Positions 46,379 to 55,910 of a stretch of DNA of 64,000 bases are shown here, in pieces. A program made the translations under genes and the position numbers. The stretch spans positions 209,687,253 to 209,751,252 of the forward strand of contig OV884060.1 of assembly GCA_930367215.1 (NCBI GenBank), written 5' to 3'. Every line of letters starts with the position of its first letter. Within the stretch, counting starts at the first letter, position 1. The notes below the pieces were generated by a model. The model was not told the origin of the DNA. It ran no database searches and saw nothing but the letters and a program-made list of their open reading frames with translations. This DNA comes from Pollenia angustigena (Eukaryota > Arthropoda > Insecta > Diptera > Polleniidae).

Positions 46379-47182
46379 CAGTGATGGAAAATTGAAAAAT
46401 TTAGATGGTACTGACCACAAAGCAAAAGAGTACTTTTTTTAATATTTTGGTACTTTAAAAAAAATTTTTTTTAAACATAAACTTAAAAATAGAAAACTAA
46501 AATACATATTTTTTTTATTCAATTCTCAGCCATTTATGGACCGAGCTGGCTAAATTTCAACAGCAAAATTCTGATGAGGATATCTGAGCAGTGTTGCCAT
46601 AACCTTTTGATAAGAATACGTTTTGTGTAGGAAATGTTGTTAACAGGGCTGTGGATTCGGAGTTGTAGAGTCGGTGTTGAGGTTTTTGTACTAGAGTCGG
46701 AGTTGAAGTACCCACAAAAAATTCGCGTCACCGACTCCAAAATTTTTCACAATGAAAAATTTAAAAAAATATTCGAATAATTTCCAAAATAAAAAATACC
46801 TCGAAATTGGCGATGGAATATTTCAAGTATTGATTCGAAATTTTAACTAAATCCTTTTCTCGCTATATTAAACTATTTAAAAGGTACTGAATTAAAAAAA
46901 AGAGTTTAAAGCCAAATAAAGACCAGTCTCATATACATTTAGCGTTAAGGTATGATTAGAAGTCGGATTTGGAATTCCAGTGGTTAGAGTCAGAGCAAGT
47001 TCTTTTTGCTGACGACTCAACAGCCCTGGTTGTCAATGTTTAAAAAAAAATATCAACGCTAAATTTCTAAACAAAGAAGCATGACAGGAAAAGAGTACTA
47101 AAACGGACGTGGGTGTACCGTGGTGTTTTTGAAAGTTAAAAGTACTGAAAATAGTACCATAGTACTGAATTTTCCATCACTG
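46379..47182. mobile_element. hAT element with AGTACT subterminal words
   Basis: CAGTGATGGAAAATT and its perfect inverse (AATTTTCCATCACTG) are flanked by GCGCATAC (46371-46378) and GCGTATAC (47183-47190), 7 of 8 matching. AGTACT and GGTACT words cluster near both ends. No transposase; a second hAT (46644-47028) is nested inside. Confidence 0.85.
46644..47028. mobile_element. Nested hAT MITE with GAGTCGGAG words
   Basis: CAGGGCTGTGGATTCGGAGT at the left and ..GACTCAACAGCCCTG at the right are inverted repeats. The flanks are GTTGTTAA (46636-46643) and GTTGTCAA (47029-47036), 7 of 8 matching. GAGTCGG words recur in the left half and the complement in the right. It is 385 bp and non-coding. Confidence 0.85.
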
Positions 47183-47235
47183 GCGTATACACTACTTATA
47201 GGCAGGGTTGTTAGAAGTGACGCTTTTTCGTCATT

Positions 47236-47409
47236 TTGACGATTTTTTTGAGAAAATACAGTAAAAGGACGATTGACGATTTTTTTACTGAAAGTAATAG
47301 TGTTATGGCATCAATAAAACACTTACAAAAAATATTTGCAATTATATTGGGGACAGTCCAAAACGTAAAAATAAATTTTTCGAGATACAAAAAATATTGG
47401 AAATTGAAC

Positions 47410-47445
<36 letters not shown>

Positions 47446-47545
47446 TTCCCCCCATCACAAACCAGGTGGCTTTCATTAGAAGTATTTGTAATTCTAATTT
47501 TACAACTATATGAAAGCCATCGCTTTTTAAAAATTGGTTAAATCC
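47236..47545 (+). pseudogene. hAT transposase remnant
   Basis: The 101-codon frame includes a 30-base A run (47409-47438, encoding polylysine), then PPSQTRWLSLEVFVILILQL. The S-x-TRWLSL..V..IL motif is the conserved C-AT(T)RW-type block of hAT transposases. The upstream part (DFFTESNSVMASIKHLQK) is plausible but not diagnostic. There is no dimerisation block. The polyA run may be a sequencing or replication-slippage product. Confidence 0.6.
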
Positions 47546-47583
47546 GATTTTTTCACTGAAGTCATAATCACCAGCGTTGTCAA

Positions 47584-47880
47584 CTTGGTGCGTATCGAAA
47601 TATTTTGGGTGCGTTTTAAGTTTGGTGTGCGAAAAATTCCTTTGTTGGTGCGTGGTGCGCTTTTTTTAAAATTTCGGTGTGTTTTTTATTTTTCAAATTC
47701 ATATCGAGCTTTAACCGCAAAAAAGCTTAACTCGGTGCGTATCGAAATATTTTGGGTGCGTTTTAAGTTTGGTGTGCGAAAAATTCCTTTGTTGGTGCGT
47801 GGTGCGCTTTTTTTTTTAAATTTCGGTGTGTTTTTTTATTTTTCAAATTCATATCGAGCTTTAACCGCAAAAAAGCTTAA
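47584..47880 (+). repeat. Recent ~148 bp tandem duplication
   Basis: Two copies of GGTGCGTATCGAAATATTTT..GGTGCGTGGTGCGC..AACCGCAAAAAAGCTTAA stand head to tail (47587-47732 and 47735-47880) with few differences. Each copy carries the left terminus of a family E MITE; only the second is followed by the rest of the MITE. The 143-codon frame at 47534-47965 is repeat-derived. Confidence 0.8.
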
Positions 47881-48090
47881 GCGACATCATTTCGTTTTAT
47901 TAATAAATGATTTTATTGGCAACACTTGCATCATCTTCACACAAGGTACCGTTACGATTTTATAGCAAGAACAATTTTATCCTAAACGACAAATTTCATA
48001 CAAAATTTATATGAAATAAAATAAGAAAAACCCTCTCCCCTGTAAAATTTGTTTTTTCGCGCTTACGTTATTATAGCGGCTTGGGCTCGA
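47854..48090. mobile_element. Family E MITE, copy 2
   Basis: TCGAGCTTTAACCGCAAAAA at the left and ..GCGGCTTGGGCTCGA at the right. It shares TTGGCAACACTTGCATCATC with the other copies. AT-rich target (ATA/TAT on the two sides). Confidence 0.7.
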
Positions 48091-48501
48091 TATGCACTAA
48101 GTATGAGCGTCTTGTTGTTGTAGATAATTTGTATTATGTAAAGAAACATTTTATTATATGAACTTTGCTGTGTTATAAATATAATAAATATAATAAAAAT
48201 TTTATTATTTTCAACATTTTTCATTGAAAATTAGAAAATTTCAGATGAAATTGAGAAGATTCCAAATTTATAATTCAATTTTATCAATTTAAAATTTTTC
48301 AATTCCATTTGGAATTTTTCAAGTTCCAATTAAAACTTCTAAATGTTATTTGGAATTTTCGCAATTTCATGTTAAAATTCTCAATTTCGTTTGGAATTTT
48401 CTGAATTTTAAATAACAATTCTCAATTTTAACTGAATTTTCCCAATTTCATTTGGAATTTTCTCAATTTTAAATTGAAATTCTCAATTTTGTAGTGCAAA
48501 T

Positions 48502-49380
48502 TAGGGATTGCTGTTCGGTTTTAACCGAAACCGAAACCGCGGTTTTAAATGCCTAAAAACCGAAACCGAACACCGACAAAAAAACCTCGGTTTTAGCTTT
48601 TACTTTAACAATGTATTTATGCTTGAAGAAATTTCAAATTAAACATCATATTTCAAATACAAAAACTTTATACATAACAACCTGCAACAATGACAAGGTA
48701 TTTCAAAATTCTTAAAATTCAAAATAATACAAAGAAGAACAAATGTTATCTTTATAACTCTTAAGTACACACCTTATTTGTGAGGCATAAAGTGCCACCT
48801 GGGCCACTTGAATTTTGTATGGAGTTTCTTGTGGCTATAGAAAAACTCACAATAACGAACCCCTGGGCAAGGCTGGGACTACTTTTATATGTATGAAGTT
48901 TTATGGCTATAGCAGGAACATTTTGTTGGGAAATAAAATAATTTTTCGAAAAAAAAAACCGAAAAGAAAGAATTGTTATGTGTTGTGTATGCTTTTTGAA
49001 ACGTTTCATTTTGATTTTATTTACTGCAGAACATATAGTTTAGGGAAGGGCCTGGTCAGGTGGATAAAATATGCCAAAAATTTTCATTTGGCCAATTGCG
49101 AATTTGAGGAATACATAAAGTTTCGTTCTAATATACTTAATAATTATATAAAAAAAAAAACGGGAAAAAGTCCAAAAATGCCTGGCCAGGCCCATGTATA
49201 CACTTAAGTGCGAATAAAAGTACCTGAATTGAATAAACAAATTGTATTACATGCAAAAAAATATATATTTTTATGTATGAATTTAACTTTGGTATTTTCA
49301 AAACCGAAAACCGAACCGAAACCGAAACCGACCGGTTTCAATCATTTTAAAACCGAAACCGCGGTTTCACATTTTTACGT
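48502..49380. mobile_element. hAT-like segment bounded by AAACCGAAACCG words
   Basis: AACCGAAACCGAAACCGCGG near 48522 and AACCGAAACCGCGGTTTCAC near 49350 form inverted subterminal blocks. The architecture matches the other hATs here, and TAGGGATTG at 48502 could be the left tip. A matching right tip and target duplication were not found. The interior frames (48815-49207 plus, 48761-49009 minus) are not recognised. Confidence 0.45.
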
Positions 49381-49491
49381 TTTTTAGCAAATGAATACTA
49401 ACAAATTTGCTTATGTGCTGTTTTTATGAGTGCTTTCATATAAATTTTGCGTAATAGAAAGTAAGAAGTTAGTTCTAAAGACTCAGTTAGC

Positions 49492-49650
49492 CGGGAGTAA
49501 CAGTAACAGTAACCTTACCGTAAAAAAGTAAGACCAATCTGTTTCTAACAGATTGAGACGTAACATCTTACTGTAATCGTACAAATTGTTTTACATACAA
49601 CAAAATGAAACAGCTGATTTGCAACGTTACTGTTACTCCCGGCTAACTGA
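49492..49650. repeat. Hairpin element, ~26 bp perfect arms
   Basis: CTCAGTTAGCCGGGAGTAAC..AGTAAC at the left is inverted at the right (GTTACTGTTACTCCCGGCTA..). Internal smaller inverted words (CAATCTGTTTCTAACAGATTG) add a second stem. It ends 28 bp before the pogo-like start codon at 49678. Confidence 0.65.
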
Positions 49651-49677
49651 GCCTTTAATAAGAAGTGGTGCAGAATA

Positions 49678-49821
49678 ATGAGTACAAAGAAAAGAAAAGG
49701 CATTAGTTTGGAACAAAAATTGGACGTAATAACGCGTTTCAAGTCGGGTGAAAAGGCTGTTGGTATAGACAGACCTCTTTTTATTCAATTGGGGTATTCA
49801 CAAGGTGTGTTATCATGTTAA
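49678..49821 (+). pseudogene. pogo/CENP-B-type helix-turn-helix fragment
   Basis: A 47-codon frame reads MSTKKRKGISLEQKLDVITR, then FKSGEKAVGIDR and LGYSQGVLSC before a stop. KRK-x-ISLEQKLDVI-x-RFKSGE is the N-terminal psq/CENP-B-like DNA-binding domain of pogo/jerky/Tigger transposases. The frame stops early, and no DDE domain was recognised downstream. It was probably inserted into the hAT at 47203-50700. Confidence 0.75.
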
Positions 49822-50738
49822 ATTGTCATAATGTTCTAACATTTTACAATGGTTTAAAAATATTGTTGTTGCTTTGTAAACAAAAAGTGTCTTAAATTAA
49901 TAGTACATTGCTTGCTATGTTTATTGTGCTGTCGTAATTAATCAGAAGAGACCTGCGCTGAGCGGCTGAGCCGATCCACATTAGTTTTTGTAGCAGTCGC
50001 CGTTGAGGGTATAGTTTTATCCGGCTAATATCCGAATTAACCTGCGGCTAGCAATTTTTGCAACAAAACACTTGCGGCGTCAAATTATATCGGCTTAGGA
50101 CTCTGATGTTTGGTAAACAAACGAAATAAAATTTATTTGTGATTTGCGTCTAAAAAATGGAAAATAGTCAGGTAAGATCTTATTTAATTTATTAATTCAT
50201 GGATTAGAATTAAAAAATATTTTGATGGTAGGTAAATTTTTATTTTTTATATTTGTTTTAAATCAGCTAATTTAAATTAGAAATATCACACTTAATTATG
50301 AGGGGTTGTTCACAACAGTCGTATTCCTTCATGTTATTATTTAAGATATATGACTTTACGACACGTTGTGAATCCCCCAAATGTTTTTGTGAATATGGAT
50401 AAATGAAATAAATAAATTTTTGTTATATTTTTATGAAAATGTATTTTTTCTTATGTATTTATTTTCAATTGATAAGTATTTTTCAGCTCACTTGCTGATA
50501 TAAATAGAGTAAAACTTAACCATATCACTTTCTTTATCATCAATATATTTTTGAACCAATCAATGCAATAAATTGTCTCTGATTTGTAAAATTAAAATAT
50601 TTGACGATTTGTTGACGATTTTGTTAAATGTTCGTGACGATTTTGACGAATTTTGTTAAAACTTTTGACGATTTTTTAAGAAAAAAGCCTAACAACCCTG
50701 CTTGTAAGTAATTACTTGCATGTGGAAACGTAGGGTTA

Positions 50739-51085
50739 GTATAAAAAGTAAAAATAAGATATATTTATGCAACTTGCAGTGTATACAAATTTTGTTTTAT
50801 ATGTATTTTATACTAAAATATTATATGACAATACATCTTTGTTACTTGTGTAATTTCAGTGTGCTATTTTGTAGTTAGTGTTTGTTTACAGTTTGCATTC
50901 ATTATTTGTGTAGCGGAGGGTGTGCCACTGATGGTGCGGGAAGCCAAATGTGGAGTTCAATAAATTAAGGATTTTCGTTATTGTACTTTAACGAATTGAT
51001 CGAAAGCAGAATTCCTATATGAGAACTCCGGCATATTATTTTCTTCACTTTTGTATCACTGTGTTAATAGTCGGTAGTCTGTACA
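50739..51085. other. No gene seen
   Basis: Short AT-rich stretch. Nothing recognised. Confidence 0.4.
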
Positions 51086-52180
51086 CTGATAGAAAAATGC
51101 ATCTTCATATTGATAATGCCCTAACATCAGAATTGTGACATCATGCTTAAAGTAACATCAATCCAATGACTAACGTCTTCATACAATTTTGTCTTTTTTT
51201 TACGTGTCATCTATTTTATGACTATAGTGACATCAATTCGATGCCACATTTTGTATATTATTAACATTATTTTCATGATTACAATTAATTATAAGAAGCA
51301 AAAATTCCTATATTCTATTTTTTTAAATTATTAAGTTAAATACATACAATTTTTAAAGTAAAATGATTACGAAAACCATATGGGGCACATGGTACTGGTG
51401 TCTTATTATTGAAAGTTCTGCTGTAAACAAAGGTCGTTATTCAACAAACGTGAAACAAACATATGTAACGGGTAAGTAAATAATAATTTTCTCTCACTTT
51501 GACTTAAGTCAATTCCAATGACTTTGACTAAATGACAAACTATCATTAAATTGATGCTAAAGTGTCCTTTCTCCGAAGTTACTGCATCATCGCACTGAGG
51601 ACACACTCAAAATATTATGTAGTTAAATTCAAACGAAAATTCATTTGAAACAAATTAAAATTCATTTAAAAAACGGATCATTTACATTTCATTTAAAACA
51701 AATGATTTTTTCAGTAATTTCTAAGTTTTTTATTTATTGAACATCATATTCGTTAAAATTGAATAGTTTTTACTTTTAAAAAATATATTTTAACCGATAA
51801 AAATCAAACAAATTAACAAAAAAAAATACGGAAAACATTATTTTTTGGTAGTTTGTTTTTTTAATAACAAACATAAATGTTGAAAAATAAATTTATTCGT
51901 AAAATAACTATATTTTTATTCAATTTTAACAGTACCGAAAACGAATTTAATAACCTACAATCAGTTACTGTAATAATTTTATGAGTGCATGTTCGTCATT
52001 TATGTGATGCCGATGTATCATCCCATTGATGACATAATTTCATTTTGACCCTGATGACGCTTTGACCAAGTGATGTTTAGGTTGACATCACCATGATGAA
52101 AAGTGTAATGGGGTTAAAAACGAAGACACTTGTCATAGTACTGATGTCAAAATACGTCAGCGTTATGACGCCTTTTCTAT
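51086..52180. mobile_element. Inverted-repeat element rich in TGATGTCA words, split by a MITE
   Basis: CACTGATAGAAAAATGCATC at the left has a weak inverted partner near 52160-52180 (GACGCCTTTTCTATA). TGACATCA / TGATGTCA words are frequent on both sides of the family D MITE at 51604-51987. The limits are approximate and the class is unknown. Confidence 0.4.
51604..51987. mobile_element. Family D MITE, copy 3
   Basis: CACTCAAAATATTATGTAG at the left and GTAATAATTTTATGAGTG at the right. Collinear with 28891-29272 and inverted relative to 14308-14690; about 384 bp. Confidence 0.75.
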
Positions 52181-52189
52181 ATTTTATTT

Positions 52190-52860
52190 TTTTTTATTAA
52201 GAAGATCATCCAATGAAGTTTCCTGATGATCTGGCCTAAGCAGCCAGTGAAACGCGCATAGAAATAGCTAATCCCATCAACAATAAATTTCAGGTATTTT
52301 TTTAAAAATAAAAATTGAGAATTAAGTACGACAAACAAAATCATTTTAATTAAAAAAAATTTTGTATATCCAAAAATTACTTTGATAATAAACTGGCAAG
52401 TGCACGGCTTTAAAAAAACTGAACTGGCAACTTGCTTTATTTTTTGATTTTTTTTGCGAACACAATAAAGCAAGTTGTTTTTGTTTTTTCTTAACCTACT
52501 GTAGTTGTACAATAAATGTTGGAAGAATTCCAATCAATTGTAGTGGGGAATGTAAGAAGAGATAAACGCACTGTTTATTGTTGATGTTTTTGTTTAAACT
52601 TTGATATTGTTACAAGTAAAACTGTTGCTTATAATTCTTATTCGCTTAACAATTTTATTTGTGTTATATCTTTAGATTTTCTAAAAATCTTTGGATAAAG
52701 TTTCCTGACGATCTGGCCACAGCAACCAGTGAAATGGGCATAGGAATAGCTTATCCCATCAACAATAAAAAATTAAGCACGACAAACAAAATCTTCTTAA
52801 TTAAAAGAAAAACAATTGTGTATCCAAAAATTACTTTGATAATATTTCTGTGGTATTTTG
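52190..52860 (+). repeat. Family C repeats, two copies in tandem
   Basis: TTTCCTGATGATCTGGCC..CCCATCAACAATAAATTTC at 52217-52290 recurs at 52698-52768, and the following AATTAAGTACGACAAACAAA / CCAAAAATTACTTTGATAAT also recurs. The DNA between them (52400-52690) matches the complement of 16400-16640, so the repeat unit may be about 500 bp long with the conserved block at both ends. The 68-codon frame at 52659-52865 keeps FPDDLATATSEMGIGIAYP uninterrupted. Confidence 0.65.
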
Positions 52861-53424
52861 ATTAAGTCAAATTTGATCTTAAGTCAAATTTAAAAAGTGG
52901 AAATAAATGTTTTTAATCATACGAATTTGTAATCAAAAAACTTTTTTGTTTGCGTTTTTTAAATTTTGTATTATTGGAGAAATTTTTCTTTAATTTTATT
53001 TTATTATTTAATAAATATGATTTTTGGACCGAGTTGTTTTAAAAATTTCTTTGCTATCTTTTCTCGACTTAATTTGTTTTGTCAAAATGCCACAGATTTT
53101 TGACAAAATTCCCATTCTGTTACATGTTGATGACGTTTATATTTGAAAATGATAAATATTTTTGTATCTAAGTCATAATGCCGAAGATTTACACACCAAA
53201 CCACCCTCCTACACTGAAAAATTTTTCAATCGAAACGCAGGTATATTTTATTTCAAATTTGTTTTTGTTTTCATGACTGTGTCTGATGTTGTTCATATAT
53301 GTGACGTTTTCTAAATTTTAAACGTTTATTTTTTAAGTGTGTGTACTCAATTAATGAATTTTATGGATATGAGACGAAAATAAAATAAATAATACAAAAA
53401 ATAAAAAATAAACCAAAAAACTGA
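52861..53424. other. No gene seen
   Basis: AT-rich. CCTACACTGAAAAATTTTTC at 53209 looks like a TA-target MITE end without its partner. Confidence 0.4.
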
Positions 53425-53580
53425 AAAACAAGTAGGAATTCTATATTCGGCTATGCCGACTCTTTAATACCTTCTAGCAAGGAATAGAGAGGACTTTCTA
53501 AGGCATTTTTAGTAATTTGCATAAAATTTTACTTTACAAAAATAATTTGAGTATGATTACACTGTACAACACAAAAAAAA
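53425..53580 (-). mobile_element. Helentron/mini-me-like 3' end fragment
   Basis: CAAGTAGGAATTCTATATTC followed by GGCTATGCCGA is the complement of the family's 3' hairpin and CTTG end. The 5' part is not recognised. Confidence 0.55.
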
Positions 53581-53583
53581 ATT

Positions 53584-55033
53584 ACAAGGTCCGGCCTATA
53601 AATTTTGATAGAGGAGACAAAAAAAAAGACACGTGTATAGACGCTTAAAAAGTTTACATCTGAATTTCATTTGAGGGGGGGGGGGGGGGGGGGGGGTCAA
53701 AGTGTCCCAGCTCTGGCACATTGTTAATCGGCATAAGAAACGATGTGACCCTTACATTTTAGGTATAAAATGTGTTCAGCAAATTTATGTAGAATGTTAC
53801 GGAGAACATTTTTGTAGAATATTTTAACCCTCTAACTTCTCAAGGAATGGGCAGGGATTTAAGGGGTTAAAATTTAAGCTACAGACTTAAAAAGTCTTCA
53901 TCTACTTGAACCTGGTGTCAATGTTACCAGCTTTCGTAAGCGTCAAGACAGCTTTCTGCCCTTTTTTTTGTTAACGATGATAGCACGTTTGCTTATTGCA
54001 ACGATATTAAAGGAATAATGAATGCAATGAATTTTGAGTATAACCACGAGGACTGGCGTATAGTTATTGATTCATCTAAGAAGAGTTTAAAAGCTGTACT
54101 TTTGTATTACGATAACACCAAAAATCCTATTCCAATTGCCCATGGAATGAATATTAAAGAAAGCTATGATTCTATAAAATTAATACTGGACTCATAAGTG
54201 GCGGATCTGTTGTGACTTAAAAGTCGTTAGTTTCCTTTCAGGCATGCAGGCTGGATACGTTAAGTACGGATGCTTTTTATGCACTTGGGAGAGCACAATA
54301 TCGCTCATCAAGCATTGGTACCAACTGGAAAAAAACTTTGTTAAATGTCTGAAATAAATGAATCAGCATTAAAATATTCTGAAAACAATGTTTCCACAAT
54401 TATGCGAAGCAAAGATTAAAGAAGGTACATATGCATGTATATGTTCATAAGTCGTTGATATTGTTGAAAGTTTTAAAATTTGTTTTAATATCAACAAGTG
54501 TTTTTGTTGGTCCTGATATAAGAAACGTGATGCAAAACGCTTACTTCGACGAAATGCTCTCACCAATTGAGCTTAATGCGTGGAAAAGCATTAAGAAAGT
54601 GATATACAATGTCTCAGGCCAAAATCGTTCTCCTACTGCTCGAATATTTGTAGACACCATGCTTAGAGCTTTTGAAAAGCTAGGCGTTCATATGTCAACA
54701 AAAAACTATTTTTTAAATTCCCATATGGATTACTTTGAGAACCAGTTGTCAACAGAATCTGATAAGCATGGTGAAAAATTTCATCAGACATGCGCACCCA
54801 TTGAAGAACGCTATAAAGGCAAAAGCATTATCTCTGGAATATGCTGGACTTTATACCTAAAATGTAAGGATCACATCGTTTCTTATGCCGATTAACAATA
54901 AGAATGTGCCGAGGCTGGGAAACTTTAACCCCCCCCCCCCCCTCTCAAATAAAATTCAGATGTAAACTTTCAAAACGCCGATACGCGTGTCTTTTTTTGT
55001 CTCCTCTATCAAAATTTATAGACCGGACGTTGT
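53584..55033 (+). mobile_element. Element with ~200 bp inverted repeats and an uncharacterised protein
   Basis: The left arm (53584 to about 53795) and right arm (about 54838 to 55033) are inverted copies over ~200 bp. Landmarks are ACAAGGTCCGG / ACAACGTCCGG, TATAAATTTTGATAGAGGAG, GTTTACATCTGAATTT, a homopolymer (22 G on the left, 14 C on the right), AATCGGCATAAGAAACGATG and TTACATTTTAGGTATAAA. AATT on both outer sides may be a 4 bp target duplication. The interior codes for a degenerate protein (see next entry), whose last ~19 codons lie within the right arm. Long TIRs recall MULE-like elements, but the 4 bp target and the protein do not fit what I know of that group. Confidence 0.75.
53970..54895 (+). 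pseudogene. Uncharacterised transposon protein, possibly RNase H-like
   Basis: In a first frame (53970-54197): EYNHEDWRIVIDSSKKSLKA, VLLYYDN and PIPIAHGMNIKESYDSIKL, then a stop. After a frameshift (from 54187): WTHKWRICCDLKVVSFLSGM and YGCFLCTWES. Then MFPQLCEAKIKEG (54390-54428), an intron-like gap ending at ATCAACAAG, and an open stretch (54500-54895) with VGPDIRNVMQ, LNAWKSIKKVI, FVDTMLRAFEKLGVHMSTK, HGEKFHQTCAPIEERYKGK and CWTLYLK. I recognise this motif series from many unannotated arthropod proteins, but know no function. IDSSK, CCDLK and GEKFHQ could be the D-D-E of an RNase H fold; that is inference. Confidence 0.65.
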
Positions 55034-55037
55034 AATT

Positions 55038-55799
55038 GTGGAAAAAAATTTATTTTGCCAGCTTAAAATTATTCACCAACAGGAATTCTGTTCGCTTGGC
55101 GTCATTTGTCCGACATGCGCATAAGTTTTCAACTTTGTTTTTTTTTGGGGTTTGCGTAATCTTTATTTCTATCATTCTTTATACATGCAACGTTCACAAG
55201 CTCTTAAACGAATACTTCTTGATGTTTCACATGAAATGATAGACTAAGTTTACCGTTATACACCACTATAAGTGTAGGGTACAAAGAAGACTAAAGCAAA
55301 TAAATAGCAAATTAAATTCATGTCCATCCAGTATAGATAGAACTTTTATTTGCCTCGCTGTTAATAAAGCGACATCATCATTTTCATCTTAATCATATGA
55401 TTGAAATAAATTTTATTTTTAGTAGCCATTTGTTTTGTTGTTCAAGTATTTATTATTATTATTATTTCTTGTTTTTCTAAACCAATTTAACAAAAATAAA
55501 AGCATTTTACTTTGTTTATAAAATAACAATAAAAATAGCAAAAAGCAAAAAAATAAATTCGAAAATGGTTTGATTTTAATGGGGGGGGGCGCTTATTTTA
55601 TAATTCTCGTTACAGATATATTTTTTTTCTAGAGCGCTTTAAAAATATTTTTAGTGTTTTGATAAAGAAAAATCAATAAAACTTATTTTAGTTTTCTCCT
55701 TGCTTTTTATTGAACTTCTTTATCAGTTCTTTCATTTGTCATTGTTGTAAAAACTTTTGCAAACATTGAGAGGAATAAAGCTTGACATTTTAACTATCG
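55038..55799. other. No gene seen
   Basis: AT-rich, with a G run (GGGGGGGGGCG at 55581). No recognised coding feature. The short frame at 55036-55239 is not similar to anything I know. Confidence 0.4.
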
Positions 55800-55910
55800 G
55801 GTGTTTTTTTTTAGCTGCAAGAGAACTTTCGATATTGAAAACTATGGTTTGACAGCTTCGAATGTCTAACTTTGTTGATATTTCTGTTCAGTACGGTTTT
55901 GCAAGACATC

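Larger units (their letters stand above)
47203..50700 (+). mobile_element. hAT element with GACGATTTT subterminal words
   Basis: CAGGGTTGTTAG at the left is inverted at the right (CTAACAACCCTG). The flanking octamers CTTATAGG and CTTGTAAG match at 6 of 8. TTGACGATTTTT words occur repeatedly near both ends, in opposite orientation. The interior holds a transposase remnant and several later insertions. Confidence 0.75.
46262..50735. mobile_element. TTA-flanked inverted-repeat element hosting several hATs
   Basis: CCCCCCGTTTCCACATGCAA at the left is inverted at the right (TTGCATGTGGAAACGTAGGG), with TTA on both outer sides (46259-46261 and 50736-50738). This is compatible with a PIF/Harbinger-type 3 bp target. 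Almost all of the 4.5 kb interior is later hAT insertions; the element's own DNA is only about 170 bp. Confidence 0.75.

Noticed and set aside
47534..47965. 143-codon plus-strand frame with an internal repeat
   Set aside because: Explained by the 148 bp tandem duplication and a MITE terminus.
48502..49380. Complete hAT with target duplication at the AAACCG-rich segment
   Set aside because: The subterminal words are clear, but no matching right tip or flanking octamer was found. It was kept only as a low-confidence segment.
53675..53696. Poly-G tract as an assembly artefact
   Set aside because: Its complement occurs at the equivalent position in the opposite inverted arm, so it is part of the element, although the exact length may be unreliable.
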